DNA of 64,000 nucleotides from Kribbia dieselivorans NBRC 106261. Its GTDB lineage: Bacteria > Actinomycetota > Actinomycetes > Actinomycetales > Dermatophilaceae. The translations under genes were made by a program, and so were the position numbers. The notes under the pieces were generated by a model that worked only from the letters and a program-made list of their open reading frames with translations, searched no databases and was not told where the DNA came from. Position 1 is the first letter of the stretch, and each line of letters opens with the position of its first letter. The stretch is taken from assembly GCF_001552435.1 (NCBI RefSeq), contig NZ_BCRE01000004.1:1-64000 (forward strand). The letters are read 5' to 3'. Shown in pieces: positions 35,358-44,044 of the stretch.

Positions 35358-36338
35358 ATGCTGGCTGCTGTGATGACGCGCTTCGGTGACGCCGATGTCC
35401 TGGTGCCGACCGACGTGCCCACTCCCGAACCGGCCACCGGATGGGTGCGCGTCGATCTGCGCGCGAGTGCCCTGAACTGGCACGACGTGCTGGTGCGGCA
35501 GGGGCTGTACGGCTCCCCGCTGCCACATGTGCCCGGGGCTGATGGAGCGGGCGTGCGGGCCGACACCGGGGAGGAGGTCATCGTCCTGCCGTCGTTGTGG
35601 TGGGGCGAACGTGACGCGGCGCCGGCAGCCGAGTGGGAGATCCTCGGGGATCGCCGATGGGGGACCGCGGCGCAGTCCGTCGTCGTCCCGCAGGAGTGTG
35701 TTGCTCCCAAGCCGAGCGGATGGGGGTGGCACGAGAGTGCGGCCCTGCCGCTTGTTGGCCTGACCGTGTACCGCGCGCTCATCTCCCGGGGTCGATTGTC
35801 TGCCGGGGAGTCGCTGCTCGTTCTGGGAGCCGGGGGCGGCGTCGCGACCATGGCGATCTCGATGGCCGCGGCGATCGGCGCTCCGGCCTGGGTGACGTCC
35901 TCTTCCGACGCCAAGATCGCGACCGCCCAGACGGCCGGTGCCGTCGGCGGCGTGCGCTACGACGATCCGGATTGGGCTCAGGCGGCCAAGGCTCTCTCGC
36001 CCGGCGGGGCCGGGTTCGACGTCGTGCTCGACTCCGTCGGCGCCTGGTCACAGGCCGTCACCGCGCTCCGGCCCGGCGGGCGACTCGTCGTCCTGGGAGC
36101 GTCGCAGGGCAACGAACAGGTGCTCCAGGCGCGGCCCTTCTACTTCGGACAGTACGAACTCATCGGCACGACCATGGGCTCGCCCCGTGACCTGGCCGGG
36201 CTGCTCGCGCTCATCGACGAGGGCCGCCTGCCGCCGCCGACCATCGCCGAGGTCCTGCCGTTGGCCCGGATCGCCGATGCACACCGACTCCTCGAGTCGG
36301 GGCAGGCTGTCGGCAAGATCGTGCTCGACCACACCTGA
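35358..36338 (+). CDS. MDR oxidoreductase (alcohol dehydrogenase-like)
   Basis: 326 residues of the medium-chain reductase superfamily. ALNWHDVLVRQGLYG and LPHVPGADGAG form the substrate domain, and VLGAGGGVATMAISMAAAIG near residue 160 binds the nucleotide. The usual catalytic-zinc Cys is replaced by ALNWHDV, so it is more likely a zinc-free reductase. It is only distantly like the MDR pair at 25421 and 31170. AAAGGAGG precedes the ATG, directly behind operator copy 4. A crotonase follows by 51 bp. Confidence 0.83.
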   Translation: MLAAVMTRFGDADVLVPTDVPTPEPATGWVRVDLRASALNWHDVLVRQGLYGSPLPHVPGADGAGVRADTGEEVIVLPSLWWGERDAAPAAEWEILGDRRWGTAAQSVVVPQECVAPKPSGWGWHESAALPLVGLTVYRALISRGRLSAGESLLVLGAGGGVATMAISMAAAIGAPAWVTSSSDAKIATAQTAGAVGGVRYDDPDWAQAAKALSPGGAGFDVVLDSVGAWSQAVTALRPGGRLVVLGASQGNEQVLQARPFYFGQYELIGTTMGSPRDLAGLLALIDEGRLPPPTIAEVLPLARIADAHRLLESGQAVGKIVLDHT

Positions 36339-36389
36339 CGCCCAGTCCTTCCACCACCCAACCACCCCTGACACGACGGGATCCCTGAC

Positions 36390-37196
36390 ATGCCCGAGAA
36401 CTCCACTCCGACGACCGAACCGCAATTCGTGCGCCGCGCCCACGAGGCCGGCATCGCGTGGATCACCCTGGACAGTCCGGCCACGCGCAACGCCCTCGGT
36501 GATGCCCTGCTCGACGAACTCATCGCCGCCTTCGAGTCCGCCCGAGACGATGAGCAGGTGCGGGTGGTCGTGCTGGGCAGTTCCCATGACCGGGTGTTCT
36601 CCGCCGGCGGCGACCTCAAGGCCTTTGCCAGCGATGCTCCGGCCATCCAGAAGTACGCCGGTCTCGATCGGTTCCCGCGTCTGTACCAACTGATCGGTGG
36701 GCTGGGCAAGCCGGTCATCTGCGCGGCCGGAGGTGACGTCTTGGCCGGTGCCTTCGGTCTGGCACTGGCCTGTGACCTCGTCATCGCCAAGGAGGGTGTC
36801 CGGTTCGGGTGCCCCGAGATCAATGTCGGCGTCTTTCCGTTCATGATCTCCGCGCTGATCTACCGCAACCTGCCGCGCGTGCGGGCCAATGAGTTGATGA
36901 TGCTCGGCGATCCGATCGATGCCCAGGAGGCCGCCGACCTGGGCATCGTCAACCGCGTCGTGCCGGCCGACGAGTTCGACACCGTGGTGCGGGCCTGGGC
37001 GCAGCGGCTGGCGACCAAGTCGCCGTTGCTCATGCAGTTGGGCAAGAACGCCATCGATGCCACCCGGGATCTCGCGCTGCCGGAGGCGCTCTCGGCCCTG
37101 CAGTCGCAGCTGGCGCTGGCCTTCACCACCGAGGACATCAAGGAGGGCGTCGCGGCCTTCCGGGAGAAGCGCGACCCGCGCTGGCAGATGCGCTGA
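36390..37196 (+). CDS. Enoyl-CoA hydratase/isomerase family protein
   Basis: A 268-residue crotonase. VFSAGGDLKAF is the first oxyanion strand, AGGDVLAGAFGLALACDLVIA the second, and GCPEINVGVFPFM retains the C-terminal catalytic Glu. The first hydratase Glu is not at its usual place (AGAFG instead of GGGxE), so an isomerase or other crotonase reaction is as likely as hydration. It is second in the unit led by the MDR gene. Confidence 0.83.
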   Translation: MPENSTPTTEPQFVRRAHEAGIAWITLDSPATRNALGDALLDELIAAFESARDDEQVRVVVLGSSHDRVFSAGGDLKAFASDAPAIQKYAGLDRFPRLYQLIGGLGKPVICAAGGDVLAGAFGLALACDLVIAKEGVRFGCPEINVGVFPFMISALIYRNLPRVRANELMMLGDPIDAQEAADLGIVNRVVPADEFDTVVRAWAQRLATKSPLLMQLGKNAIDATRDLALPEALSALQSQLALAFTTEDIKEGVAAFREKRDPRWQMR

Positions 37197-37223
37197 CCTC
37201 CTGGTGCCAATCCTCTTGACATT

Positions 37224-37246
37224 TGGTCCAACCATAATATGGTTGG
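37224..37246. promoter_or_regulatory. FadR-like operator copy 5 with an overlapping second palindrome
   Basis: TGGTCCAACCA (37224-37234) is a TGGTnnnACCA dyad. It overlaps CCAACCAT-AAT-ATGGTTGG (37228-37246), a perfect 8-bp dyad. TTGACA (37216-37221) and TATGGT (37238-37243), 16 bp apart, form a likely promoter, so both dyads sit inside it. It is 64 bp upstream of the ligase gene. Confidence 0.72.
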
Positions 37247-37298
37247 AGCGATAGAGATGTGGGGTCCGGATGGGACTCCCTGGCGAGAGAGGCGCACG

Positions 37299-38957
37299 AT
37301 GGCGTTCGCGAAGGTGACGGATCGGTATTCGATCGAGGCGATCGACGAGTTCTACGCCACGGGCCAATGGCGCTCGGAGACGCTCTTCGACCTCCTGTCG
37401 GGGCACGCGGCGGCGACGCCCGATCGGGTCTTCCTCACCGATGACCACCGGTCGCTGACCTTCGGCGAACTGCGCGATCAGGCCATCGCGTTCGCCGGTG
37501 GTCTGCGGGCGCGCGGCATCGGCGCCGGCGATCGCGTCAGCGTCCAGGTGCCCAACTGGGTGGAGTTCGCCGTCATCGCGGTGGCCCTCCAGCGGCTCGG
37601 CGCGATCATGGTGCCGATCATGCCCATCTACCGTGACGACGACGTGGCCTACATCGTCGACAACGCCGGGGTGCGCCTGGCCATCACGAGCCAGACCTTC
37701 AAGAAGTTCGACTACGCCGCCATGTACGGGCGGATTCGCGAGACCGTGTCGGCGATCGAGGACGTGGTCGTCGTGCGCGGGGAGACGCCGGGCCAGGGCT
37801 TCACCGCCTATGCGGATGTGGTGGCCGACGGCGCTGGGGCGACCGACGAGTCCTTGGGTGAGAAGTTCGGGCCGGATGAGCCGGTCGTCATCGTCTACTC
37901 CAGCGGGACGACCTCGCGTCCGAAGGGGTGTCTGCACACCTTCAACACGCTCGCCTGCGGTTCCCGGCTGTTGGCCAAGGCCTGGGCCATCACCCAGGAC
38001 GACGTCCAGTTCGGGCCGTCACCGATCACCCACACCACGGGGCTGGTGACCAGCATCATCCTGCCGATGATGCATGGCGCCGCGTCGCACGTCATGGAGT
38101 CGTGGGTGCCGGAGGCCGGGGCGCAGCAGATCCAGGAGCACCGCTGCACCGTCGCGGTCACCGCCACGACCTTCCTGCAGACCCTGTTGGACGCCTATGA
38201 CCCGCAGCGCCACGACCTCACCAGCCTGCGGTTGTGGACCTGTGCCGGATCGCCGATCCCGGCCAGCATCATCGAGCGGGCCGCCGTCGAGCTGCCGACC
38301 CTCAAGGTGCTCAGCCTGTACGGCCGCACCGAGAACGTCACCACGACGATGTGCACCATCGACGACCCGGTGGAGCGATCGCTGACCTCCGACGGCCGCG
38401 TGCTGCCCTTCCAGCAGGTGCGGATCATCGATGGGTCGGGTCACGAGGTGCCGCGCGGCGAGGAGGGTGACATCGCCTACAAGGGCGCGATGCACATGCT
38501 CGAATACATCAACAACCCCACCGAGACGGCAGCCCTGTTCACCGAGGATGGCTTCTCGCGCTCCGGCGACCTCGGCACGATGGACGCCGACGGCTTCGTT
38601 CGCGTCACCGGGCGCACCAAGGACATCGTGATCCGGGGTGGAATGAACATCTCCGTGCGGCACGTGGAGGATCTACTGAGCAAGCACCCGGCCGTCAGTC
38701 AGGTCGCAGCCGTCGGCATGCCGGACGAGCGACTTGGCGAGAAGGTGTGCCTCTACCTGGTGCCGACCGAGCAGGGGACGGGCCTGACCCTGGATGACGT
38801 GCGTGACTACCTCCTGGGCGAGGGTCTGGCCATCCAGAAGGTGCCCGAGCGGCTCGAGATCGTCGAGGGCCTGCCGATGACCGCGACCGGCAAGGTCCAG
38901 AAGCATGTGCTGCGCTCCATGATCAAGGAGCGGATCGCCGCCGAGCAGAACGCCTGA
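37299..38957 (+). CDS. Acyl-CoA ligase, cyclohexanecarboxylate-CoA ligase (AliA)-like
   Basis: 552 residues, clear paralogue of the ligase at 26520, sharing YSIEAIDEFYATGQW, MPIYRDDDVAYIV, the ATP loop YSSGTTSRPKGCLH near residue 199, the GPSPITHTTGLVTS block and TGKVQKHVLRSM with the catalytic Lys. It should make the CoA ester of a cyclic or branched acid; a different chain or ring preference from its paralogue would explain keeping both. It is alone between operator copy 5 and a strong terminator. ATG 37299 has AGAGAGG upstream. Confidence 0.82.
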   Translation: MAFAKVTDRYSIEAIDEFYATGQWRSETLFDLLSGHAAATPDRVFLTDDHRSLTFGELRDQAIAFAGGLRARGIGAGDRVSVQVPNWVEFAVIAVALQRLGAIMVPIMPIYRDDDVAYIVDNAGVRLAITSQTFKKFDYAAMYGRIRETVSAIEDVVVVRGETPGQGFTAYADVVADGAGATDESLGEKFGPDEPVVIVYSSGTTSRPKGCLHTFNTLACGSRLLAKAWAITQDDVQFGPSPITHTTGLVTSIILPMMHGAASHVMESWVPEAGAQQIQEHRCTVAVTATTFLQTLLDAYDPQRHDLTSLRLWTCAGSPIPASIIERAAVELPTLKVLSLYGRTENVTTTMCTIDDPVERSLTSDGRVLPFQQVRIIDGSGHEVPRGEEGDIAYKGAMHMLEYINNPTETAALFTEDGFSRSGDLGTMDADGFVRVTGRTKDIVIRGGMNISVRHVEDLLSKHPAVSQVAAVGMPDERLGEKVCLYLVPTEQGTGLTLDDVRDYLLGEGLAIQKVPERLEIVEGLPMTATGKVQKHVLRSMIKERIAAEQNA

Positions 38958-38981
38958 TCGGCCTGCCGCGACTGTCGAGAC

Positions 38982-39018
38982 CGAATGCCCGAACCGCCCA
39001 GCGCGGTTCGGGCATTCG
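38982..39018 (+). terminator. Perfect 16-bp hairpin after the ligase gene
   Basis: CGAATGCCCGAACCGC pairs without mismatch with 39003-39018 across a 5-base loop, 24 bp after the ligase stop. It separates the ligase transcript from the TetR gene. Confidence 0.78.
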
Positions 39019-39063
39019 TCATGTCGGGGCGGGGCTGCTGGGCGCTGACCCTAGGATCGCCGC

Positions 39064-39648
39064 ATGACGAGTCGCACGCGTGAGTCCACCGAGGTGAGGC
39101 GGGCACGCATTCTCGCGGCCGCGGCGACGTTGTTCTCGGACCGGGACTACGCGCGCGTGTCCATGTCCGACATCGCGGGGGCCGTGGGCATGGCTGCCTC
39201 GACGATCTATTGGCACTTCTCCGGCAAGCAGGAGATTCTCGTCACGTTGTTCGATGAATGCCTGGATGCCCTGCTGTCTGACGAGGCTCAGGCCATCGCC
39301 GCGGCGTCGGACCCCCTGGGTGCGCTACGAGCGATCGTGCGTCGCCACGTGGACTTCGTGGTGCACGAACGGCGGACCGCCCAGACCTACTACCGGCAGG
39401 CCGGCCACATCGCCGAGGCGGATGCCGGGCGGATCCGTACCAAGCAACGTGCGTACATCGGCGGGTGGAGCGACCTGCTCGTCCGCGCCCGCCCCGACCT
39501 TTCGGCCGAGGAGGCGGAGCAGTTGGTGCGAGCCGCCATCGGCGCCCTCCAATCCGATCTCTACCACCACTCGGCGCGCAGCATCGAGCAGCGGCAGACG
39601 GATCTGAGTGCCATCGCGGGCCGCGTGCTGGGCCTGCTCTCGATCTGA
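39064..39648 (+). CDS. TetR/AcrR family regulator
   Basis: 194 residues. RRARILAAAATLFSDRDYARVS and IAGAVGMAASTIYWHFSGKQ form the TetR helix-turn-helix at about residues 12-58. The C-terminal domain has the TetR_C shape of fatty-acid or steroid-type repressors, ending with HSARSIEQRQTDL. It is encoded directly upstream of an operon whose leader holds an 18-bp perfect palindrome (39733-39750), its best target candidate. Ligand unknown, probably an acyl-CoA. Confidence 0.86.
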   Translation: MTSRTRESTEVRRARILAAAATLFSDRDYARVSMSDIAGAVGMAASTIYWHFSGKQEILVTLFDECLDALLSDEAQAIAAASDPLGALRAIVRRHVDFVVHERRTAQTYYRQAGHIAEADAGRIRTKQRAYIGGWSDLLVRARPDLSAEEAEQLVRAAIGALQSDLYHHSARSIEQRQTDLSAIAGRVLGLLSI

Positions 39649-39704
39649 CATCCCTCGTCACTGGAGAAACCCACATTCACGGGTGTGGCTCAGGCTTGCC
39701 ATTT

Positions 39705-39715
39705 TGGTCTGACCT
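39705..39715. promoter_or_regulatory. FadR-like operator copy 6
   Basis: TGGTCTGACCT differs by one base from the perfect core. It lies between TTGCCA (39696-39701) and CATGAT (39720-39725), spaced 18 bp, and 18 bp upstream of the TetR-type palindrome. The operon downstream would thus answer to two regulators. Confidence 0.65.
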
Positions 39716-39732
39716 ATTGCATGATTCTCTCA

Positions 39733-39750
39733 CTCGAATGATCATTCGAG
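39733..39750. promoter_or_regulatory. 18-bp perfect palindrome, candidate TetR operator
   Basis: CTCGAATGATCATTCGAG is fully self-complementary. It ends just before the AAGGAG sequence of the operon leader and lies 85 bp after the TetR stop. Size and symmetry fit a TetR dimer; the adjacent TetR is the natural candidate. Confidence 0.65.
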
Positions 39751-39783
39751 AAGGAGACGTTGCTCAAGGGAGAGGAACATCCA

Positions 39784-41328
39784 ATGTGGCGACACCCCGA
39801 AATCCGCACCCTGCCCGACATCGTTGACGTCTGGGCCGACCGAACGCCGGACCGCGTCGCGCTCGTGGCCGGCGACGCTGAGCTCACGTGGCAGCAACTG
39901 GCCGAACGAGTCATTGACCTCGCCGTGACGCTGGTGAACTGTGGCGAGCCGCGGCAACCCATCGCCTATCTCGGCCACAACACCCTGGAGTTGTGGGTCA
40001 CGTGGTTTGCCGCCAACCGCGCGCGTCGGCCGTTCGTCCCGCTGAACTGGCGCTTGGCCGTGCCGGAGATCGCTGCCCTGCTGCGGGACTGTGCTCCGGC
40101 CGTCGTCGTCACGCAGGAGGACTTCGCCGACGCGTTGCAGACCGCTGTGAGCCAGGTGGCGCAGCCCATCGACCTCTGGCCGTTCGTGAGTGTGGCCGCG
40201 GGCGGGTCGGGTCTGGACCCGCGGCTGACCGGGGTGGACGGCACCGTCGATCTGCCCCGGCCGATCAGCGAGGACATCTCGTTGATCGCCTACACCTCGG
40301 GGACCACGGGTCAACCCAAGGGGGCCTTGCACCGGCATGACGGCTTCGACCTGTCGATCCTCTCGGACGAACTCGAACCCACCATCCGCACCGGCCGCGA
40401 GGACGTCCACCTCATGGCCATGCCGAACTTCCATTTGGCCGGCACGTGGGTCAGTTTGCCGACGCTCTACCACGGCGGCACCGTGGCAATGATCCCGTTC
40501 TTCGAACCGGCTGCCGTGCTCGAGGCCCTGACCCGCCACCGCCCGACCACCCTGTGTCTGGTGCCCACGGCGATCCAGTGGCTGGTCGACGAGGTCAGGC
40601 GGACCGGCGCCGACGTCAGCTCATTGCGCACCCTCATCTATGCCGGCTCGGCCATCACCCCGCCGACCATCGAAGGTGCACTGGAGGCGCTGGGCTGTGA
40701 ACTGCGCCAGTTCTACGGCACCACCGAGACCTACATCATCTCGATCCTTCGGCCGGACGACCACGACGCCTCCCGGCTCGAGCTCGTGGCGTCGGCGGGA
40801 GCACCGGTGCCGCTGGTTCACGTTCGGATCGTCGATCCGATGGACCACGACTGCCCCGCCGGCGAGGTTGGGGAGGTCCTCGTGCGGTCGCCGTATGTCA
40901 TGGCCGGCTACCTGGGACAGCCCGAAGCCAGCGCGGCGGCGTTCACCGACGGTTGGTACCGCACCGGGGATCTGGGATTCCACTCGAGTGCCGGCCAGCT
41001 GACCCTGGTCGACCGGGCCAAGGACATGGTCGTCACCGCCGGCGAGAACGTCTACTCGGTGGAGGTCGAACGGGCCCTGGGCAGCCACCCGGACGTGGCG
41101 ATGGCAGCCGTCATCGGCGTGCCGGACGAGCGCTGGGGCGAGGCCGTCACCGCCTTCGTCGTGCCCGCCCAGGGGCGCGACGTGGACCCGGATGCGCTGC
41201 GGGCGCACTGCCGCGAACACATCGCCGGCTACAAGGTGCCCAAGAGCATCCACATTCGCACATCGCTGCCGCTGACGCCGTCGGGGAAGGTCCGCAAGGT
41301 CGACCTTCGCACCGAGGCCGCGTCGTGA
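39784..41328 (+). CDS. Acyl-CoA synthetase, AMP-forming
   Basis: 514 residues. The ATP loop YTSGTTGQPKGALH lies near residue 169, PNFHLAGTWVSL follows, FYGTTETYI is the adenine motif, GWYRTGDLGF is the hinge and TPSGKVRKVDLR carries the catalytic Lys. It is shorter than the AliA-like pair and belongs to a different ligase branch. It leads an operon with a crotonase and an SDR behind operator copy 6 and the TetR palindrome. ATG 39784 is chosen; a TTG at 39760 with AAGGAG is an alternative. Confidence 0.84.
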   Translation: MWRHPEIRTLPDIVDVWADRTPDRVALVAGDAELTWQQLAERVIDLAVTLVNCGEPRQPIAYLGHNTLELWVTWFAANRARRPFVPLNWRLAVPEIAALLRDCAPAVVVTQEDFADALQTAVSQVAQPIDLWPFVSVAAGGSGLDPRLTGVDGTVDLPRPISEDISLIAYTSGTTGQPKGALHRHDGFDLSILSDELEPTIRTGREDVHLMAMPNFHLAGTWVSLPTLYHGGTVAMIPFFEPAAVLEALTRHRPTTLCLVPTAIQWLVDEVRRTGADVSSLRTLIYAGSAITPPTIEGALEALGCELRQFYGTTETYIISILRPDDHDASRLELVASAGAPVPLVHVRIVDPMDHDCPAGEVGEVLVRSPYVMAGYLGQPEASAAAFTDGWYRTGDLGFHSSAGQLTLVDRAKDMVVTAGENVYSVEVERALGSHPDVAMAAVIGVPDERWGEAVTAFVVPAQGRDVDPDALRAHCREHIAGYKVPKSIHIRTSLPLTPSGKVRKVDLRTEAAS

Positions 41329-41381
41329 CGCTTAGCCCGTCAGAAATCCCCGTCAACCACCGATCCAGGAGGGACACCACC

Positions 41382-42254
41382 ATGTCCAGTTCAGACGCCG
41401 CATCGACCGCGGCCAAGGTCATCTATGAGAAGCGCGGCCCGGTCGCGTGGATCACGTTGAATCGCCCCGAGGTCCGCAACGCCATCGACATCGAGACCCA
41501 TGAGTTGCTCTGTCGGATCTGGGAGGACTTCCGCGACGACGATGACCTGCGCGTGGCGGTCATCACCGGCAGCGACCACACCTTCACCTCGGGAGCGGAC
41601 CTGCGTACCCATGCGCCCGAGTGGCAACAGGTCGGCCCGATGGTCGGCCGAGAGCGCCTGGAGGACGGGGTCAGCGGGATCACCCGCGGACCACTGGCCT
41701 CGATCCCCAAGCCGATCGTCGCCGCCATCGATGGCTGGTGTGTCGGGCACGGCATCGAACTGGCCATGGCCTGTGACCTGCGCATTGCGACGGATCGCGC
41801 GAAGTTCGGCACCTTCGAGGTCCGGCGCGGCATGCACCCGGCCGACGGTGGCATCGTTCGCCTCGTCAACAGCTGCGGCGTCAGCTTCGCAATGGAACTC
41901 CTCCTGACCGGAGATCCCGTCACCGCCGAGCGGGCCTACCACGCCAACATGGTGAACAAGGTCGTGCCGGCCGACCGACTCATCGACGAGACCGAACGCG
42001 TGGTGCAGGCCATTCTGCGCTGCGACCAGGCGGCCATCGAGTCGGCGAAGGAGACGGTGCACGAGATCATCGGCCGGCCACTGCACGACCAGTTGCGCGT
42101 CGAGGCGATGTGGGGTTACGCCCTGTGTGCCAGCAACCCGACGGTGATGGGCCGTTCGCAGGAGTTCTTCACGCGCACCGACGTCGGCCGCGACGGTACG
42201 ACACCCACCCCCTTCACCCCCTTGGCACCCGCCGACGACCGGAAGGACTCCTGA
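41382..42254 (+). CDS. Enoyl-CoA hydratase/isomerase family protein
   Basis: 290 residues, crotonase fold. TFTSGADLRTH is the first oxyanion block, IDGWCVGHGIELAMACDLRIA the second, and FGTFEVRRGMHPADGG takes the place of the usual LPE block but keeps a Glu. The 20-residue C-terminal tail is Thr/Pro-rich. AGGAGGG precedes the ATG at 41382. The stop overlaps the start of the SDR (TGATG). It would hydrate or isomerise the product of the ligase and a dehydrogenase. Confidence 0.83.
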   Translation: MSSSDAASTAAKVIYEKRGPVAWITLNRPEVRNAIDIETHELLCRIWEDFRDDDDLRVAVITGSDHTFTSGADLRTHAPEWQQVGPMVGRERLEDGVSGITRGPLASIPKPIVAAIDGWCVGHGIELAMACDLRIATDRAKFGTFEVRRGMHPADGGIVRLVNSCGVSFAMELLLTGDPVTAERAYHANMVNKVVPADRLIDETERVVQAILRCDQAAIESAKETVHEIIGRPLHDQLRVEAMWGYALCASNPTVMGRSQEFFTRTDVGRDGTTPTPFTPLAPADDRKDS

Positions 42255-43123
42255 TGAGCTACCAGAGCGGCTTTGCCCCAGGGTTGTTCGCCGGACAGGT
42301 GGTCGTCGTCACCGGCGGGGGGAGTGGCATCGGACGGTGCACCGCGCACGAGCTGGCCTCCCTGGGAGCGTCCGTGGTGATCGTCGGACGAAACGAGGCG
42401 AAGTTGGCGGCCGTGGTGGAGGAGATCACGGCCGACGGCGGCCACGTCAGCGCCTACGCCACCGATATCCGCGACGAGGAAGGCGTGGCCGGTGTCGTGG
42501 ATCGGATCCTGTCGGACCACGGCCGGATCGACGGTCTGGTCAACAACGCCGGTGGGCAGTACCGCGCTCCGCTGAAGTCCATCAGCACCAAGGGATTCCG
42601 CGCCGTGGTCGACAACAATCTCGTCGGTGGATTCATCATGATGCGCGAGGTGTACAACCGCCACATGGCCGAGCACGGCGGAGCCATCGTCAACATGATC
42701 GCCGACATCTGGCACGGCTGGCCGAACTTCTCGCACTCCGCAGCCGCCCGGGGTGGAATGTTCACCCTGTCGGAATCCGCGGCGACCGAGTGGGCCGAAT
42801 CGGGGGTGCGGGTCAACACCATTGCACCGGGCTCCATCGCCTCCAGCGGCCTCGACACCTATGACCCGAAGGACACCGAGTTCATTCGCACCGAGGTCAC
42901 TCCCGGGATCCCGCTGCAGCGGTTCGGCACGGAGGCCGAGGTGTCGGCCGCCATCGTCTTCCTGCTCTCGCCGATGGCGGCCTTCATCACGGGTTCCTGC
43001 ATCCGGGTCGATGGTGGGGCTCCCAATGCGCGCCGGGGGTGGTGGCAACTGCAACCGGCCTCGAACAACGAGCCGTTCGACGGGTTCCACCGTGCCCAGG
43101 GGCCGGAGATCCTCAGGGGGTGA
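42254..43123 (+). CDS. SDR family dehydrogenase (enoyl/3-hydroxyacyl-CoA type)
   Basis: 289 residues, close paralogue of the SDR at 19641: TGGGSGIGR, LVNNAGGQYRAPLKSISTKG, MIADIWHGWPNFSHSAAARGG and a C-terminal FDGFHRAQGPE tail are shared. As there, the canonical YxxxK is not obvious, the segment reading SAAARGG instead. It may therefore be an enoyl-CoA reductase-like or catalytically altered SDR. It ends 11 bp inside the convergent dehydratase gene. Confidence 0.83.
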   Translation: MSYQSGFAPGLFAGQVVVVTGGGSGIGRCTAHELASLGASVVIVGRNEAKLAAVVEEITADGGHVSAYATDIRDEEGVAGVVDRILSDHGRIDGLVNNAGGQYRAPLKSISTKGFRAVVDNNLVGGFIMMREVYNRHMAEHGGAIVNMIADIWHGWPNFSHSAAARGGMFTLSESAATEWAESGVRVNTIAPGSIASSGLDTYDPKDTEFIRTEVTPGIPLQRFGTEAEVSAAIVFLLSPMAAFITGSCIRVDGGAPNARRGWWQLQPASNNEPFDGFHRAQGPEILRG

Positions 43124-43517
43124 CCGGTACCCCCACCGACGCGGTGCCGGTGACGACCGTGGCCGCATCGGCCTTGGTCATCGCCAGCGCCAGCGTGGCG
43201 ACCCCGTCGCCCACCTCGGTCACCGTTCCGGTCACGGTGAGCACATCGCCGATCTCGACCGGGGCGACGAAACGCACCTCGAGGGCGCGTAGGTGTTCGA
43301 CGCCGACCCGGTCGGTCAGCGCGGCGGCCAGGATGCCGGCCTGCATCTGACCCATGGCGATCGGCGCGGTGAAGCCGGCGCGGGCGGCGAACTCCGGATC
43401 GTGGTGGAGGGGGTTGAAGTCGCCACCCGCGCCGGCGAAGCGCACGATGTCGGTCTGGGTGATCGGACCGATGGTGCGCGGCTCGAGGGCGGTACCGACC
43501 TGCAGGGTCGTGGTCAT
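43113..43517 (-). CDS. MaoC-like dehydratase, catalytic subunit (HadB-like)
   Basis: A 134-residue hotdog protein. GGDFNPLHHDPEFAARAGFTAPIAMG holds the catalytic Asp and His of the hydratase-2 motif. With the neighbouring 149-residue partner it should make a two-subunit (R)-3-hydroxyacyl-CoA dehydratase of the HadAB type. AAGGGGAG precedes the ATG, and the start overlaps the partner's stop (ATGA). Confidence 0.85.
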   Translation of the reverse strand: MTTTLQVGTALEPRTIGPITQTDIVRFAGAGGDFNPLHHDPEFAARAGFTAPIAMGQMQAGILAAALTDRVGVEHLRALEVRFVAPVEIGDVLTVTGTVTEVGDGVATLALAMTKADAATVVTGTASVGVPVTP

Positions 43518-43963
43518 CGGGCTCCCCTTTCGATGAGGACCTCACGTTGGCGAACGGGCGTCTGGCCTTCTGCGTCGGTATAGGTGGTCTCCAGGGTCAC
43601 CAGGCGCATGGTGCCGCCGCGCTTGCCCTCGCGGGTCTCGTCGGCGATCACGACCCGGCGACCCGTCAGACGATCACCGGCGAGCAGTGGCCGGTCGTAC
43701 TCCCAGCGCACCGACCCCACGACGATCCGGGTCATGTCCAGGCCGAGGCGAGCCACGAAGGCCCGCTGGTCACGATGGTGGCCGGCCACGACGACATGGG
43801 TGGCGGTGGCGGCCGGGGCGGACAGCCCCCGGGCGTGCGCGACAGACGGGTCGGTGTGCACCGGATCCTCGGCGAATGATGCCCGGGCGAACTCGCGGAT
43901 CTTGCCCTCTTCGACGCCGTACTCCACCTCGTCGACGACGAGGCCGACGAGACTTTCGGCCAC
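43514..43963 (-). CDS. FAS1-like dehydratase subunit (HadA-like, MaoC N-terminal type)
   Basis: A 149-residue hotdog protein of the N-terminal MaoC dehydratase type (EDPVHTDPSVAHARGLSAPA, then VVGSVRWEYDRPLLAGDRLTG). It lacks the full hydratase motif and is expected to shape the substrate pocket for the catalytic partner encoded next. The GTG follows AAGGAGGAG. Operator copy 7 is 29 bp upstream, shared with the divergent acyl-CoA dehydrogenase operon. Confidence 0.82.
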   Translation of the reverse strand: MAESLVGLVVDEVEYGVEEGKIREFARASFAEDPVHTDPSVAHARGLSAPAATATHVVVAGHHRDQRAFVARLGLDMTRIVVGSVRWEYDRPLLAGDRLTGRRVVIADETREGKRGGTMRLVTLETTYTDAEGQTPVRQREVLIERGAR

Positions 43964-43992
43964 AACTCCTCCTTCGGAGTCCTTGACGGTTT

Positions 43993-44003
43993 TGGTCAGA
44001 CCT
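43993..44003. promoter_or_regulatory. FadR-like operator copy 7, divergent promoters
   Basis: TGGTCAGACCT, one base off the perfect core, lies between the dehydratase pair (29 bp away on the minus side) and the acyl-CoA dehydrogenase gene (41 bp away). A TTGACG box at 43983-43988 may be the -35 of the plus-strand promoter. Confidence 0.65.
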
Positions 44004-44044
44004 ATAGTACCATTTAGCCATCATTGCGAGGAGAGGAGACGGCT

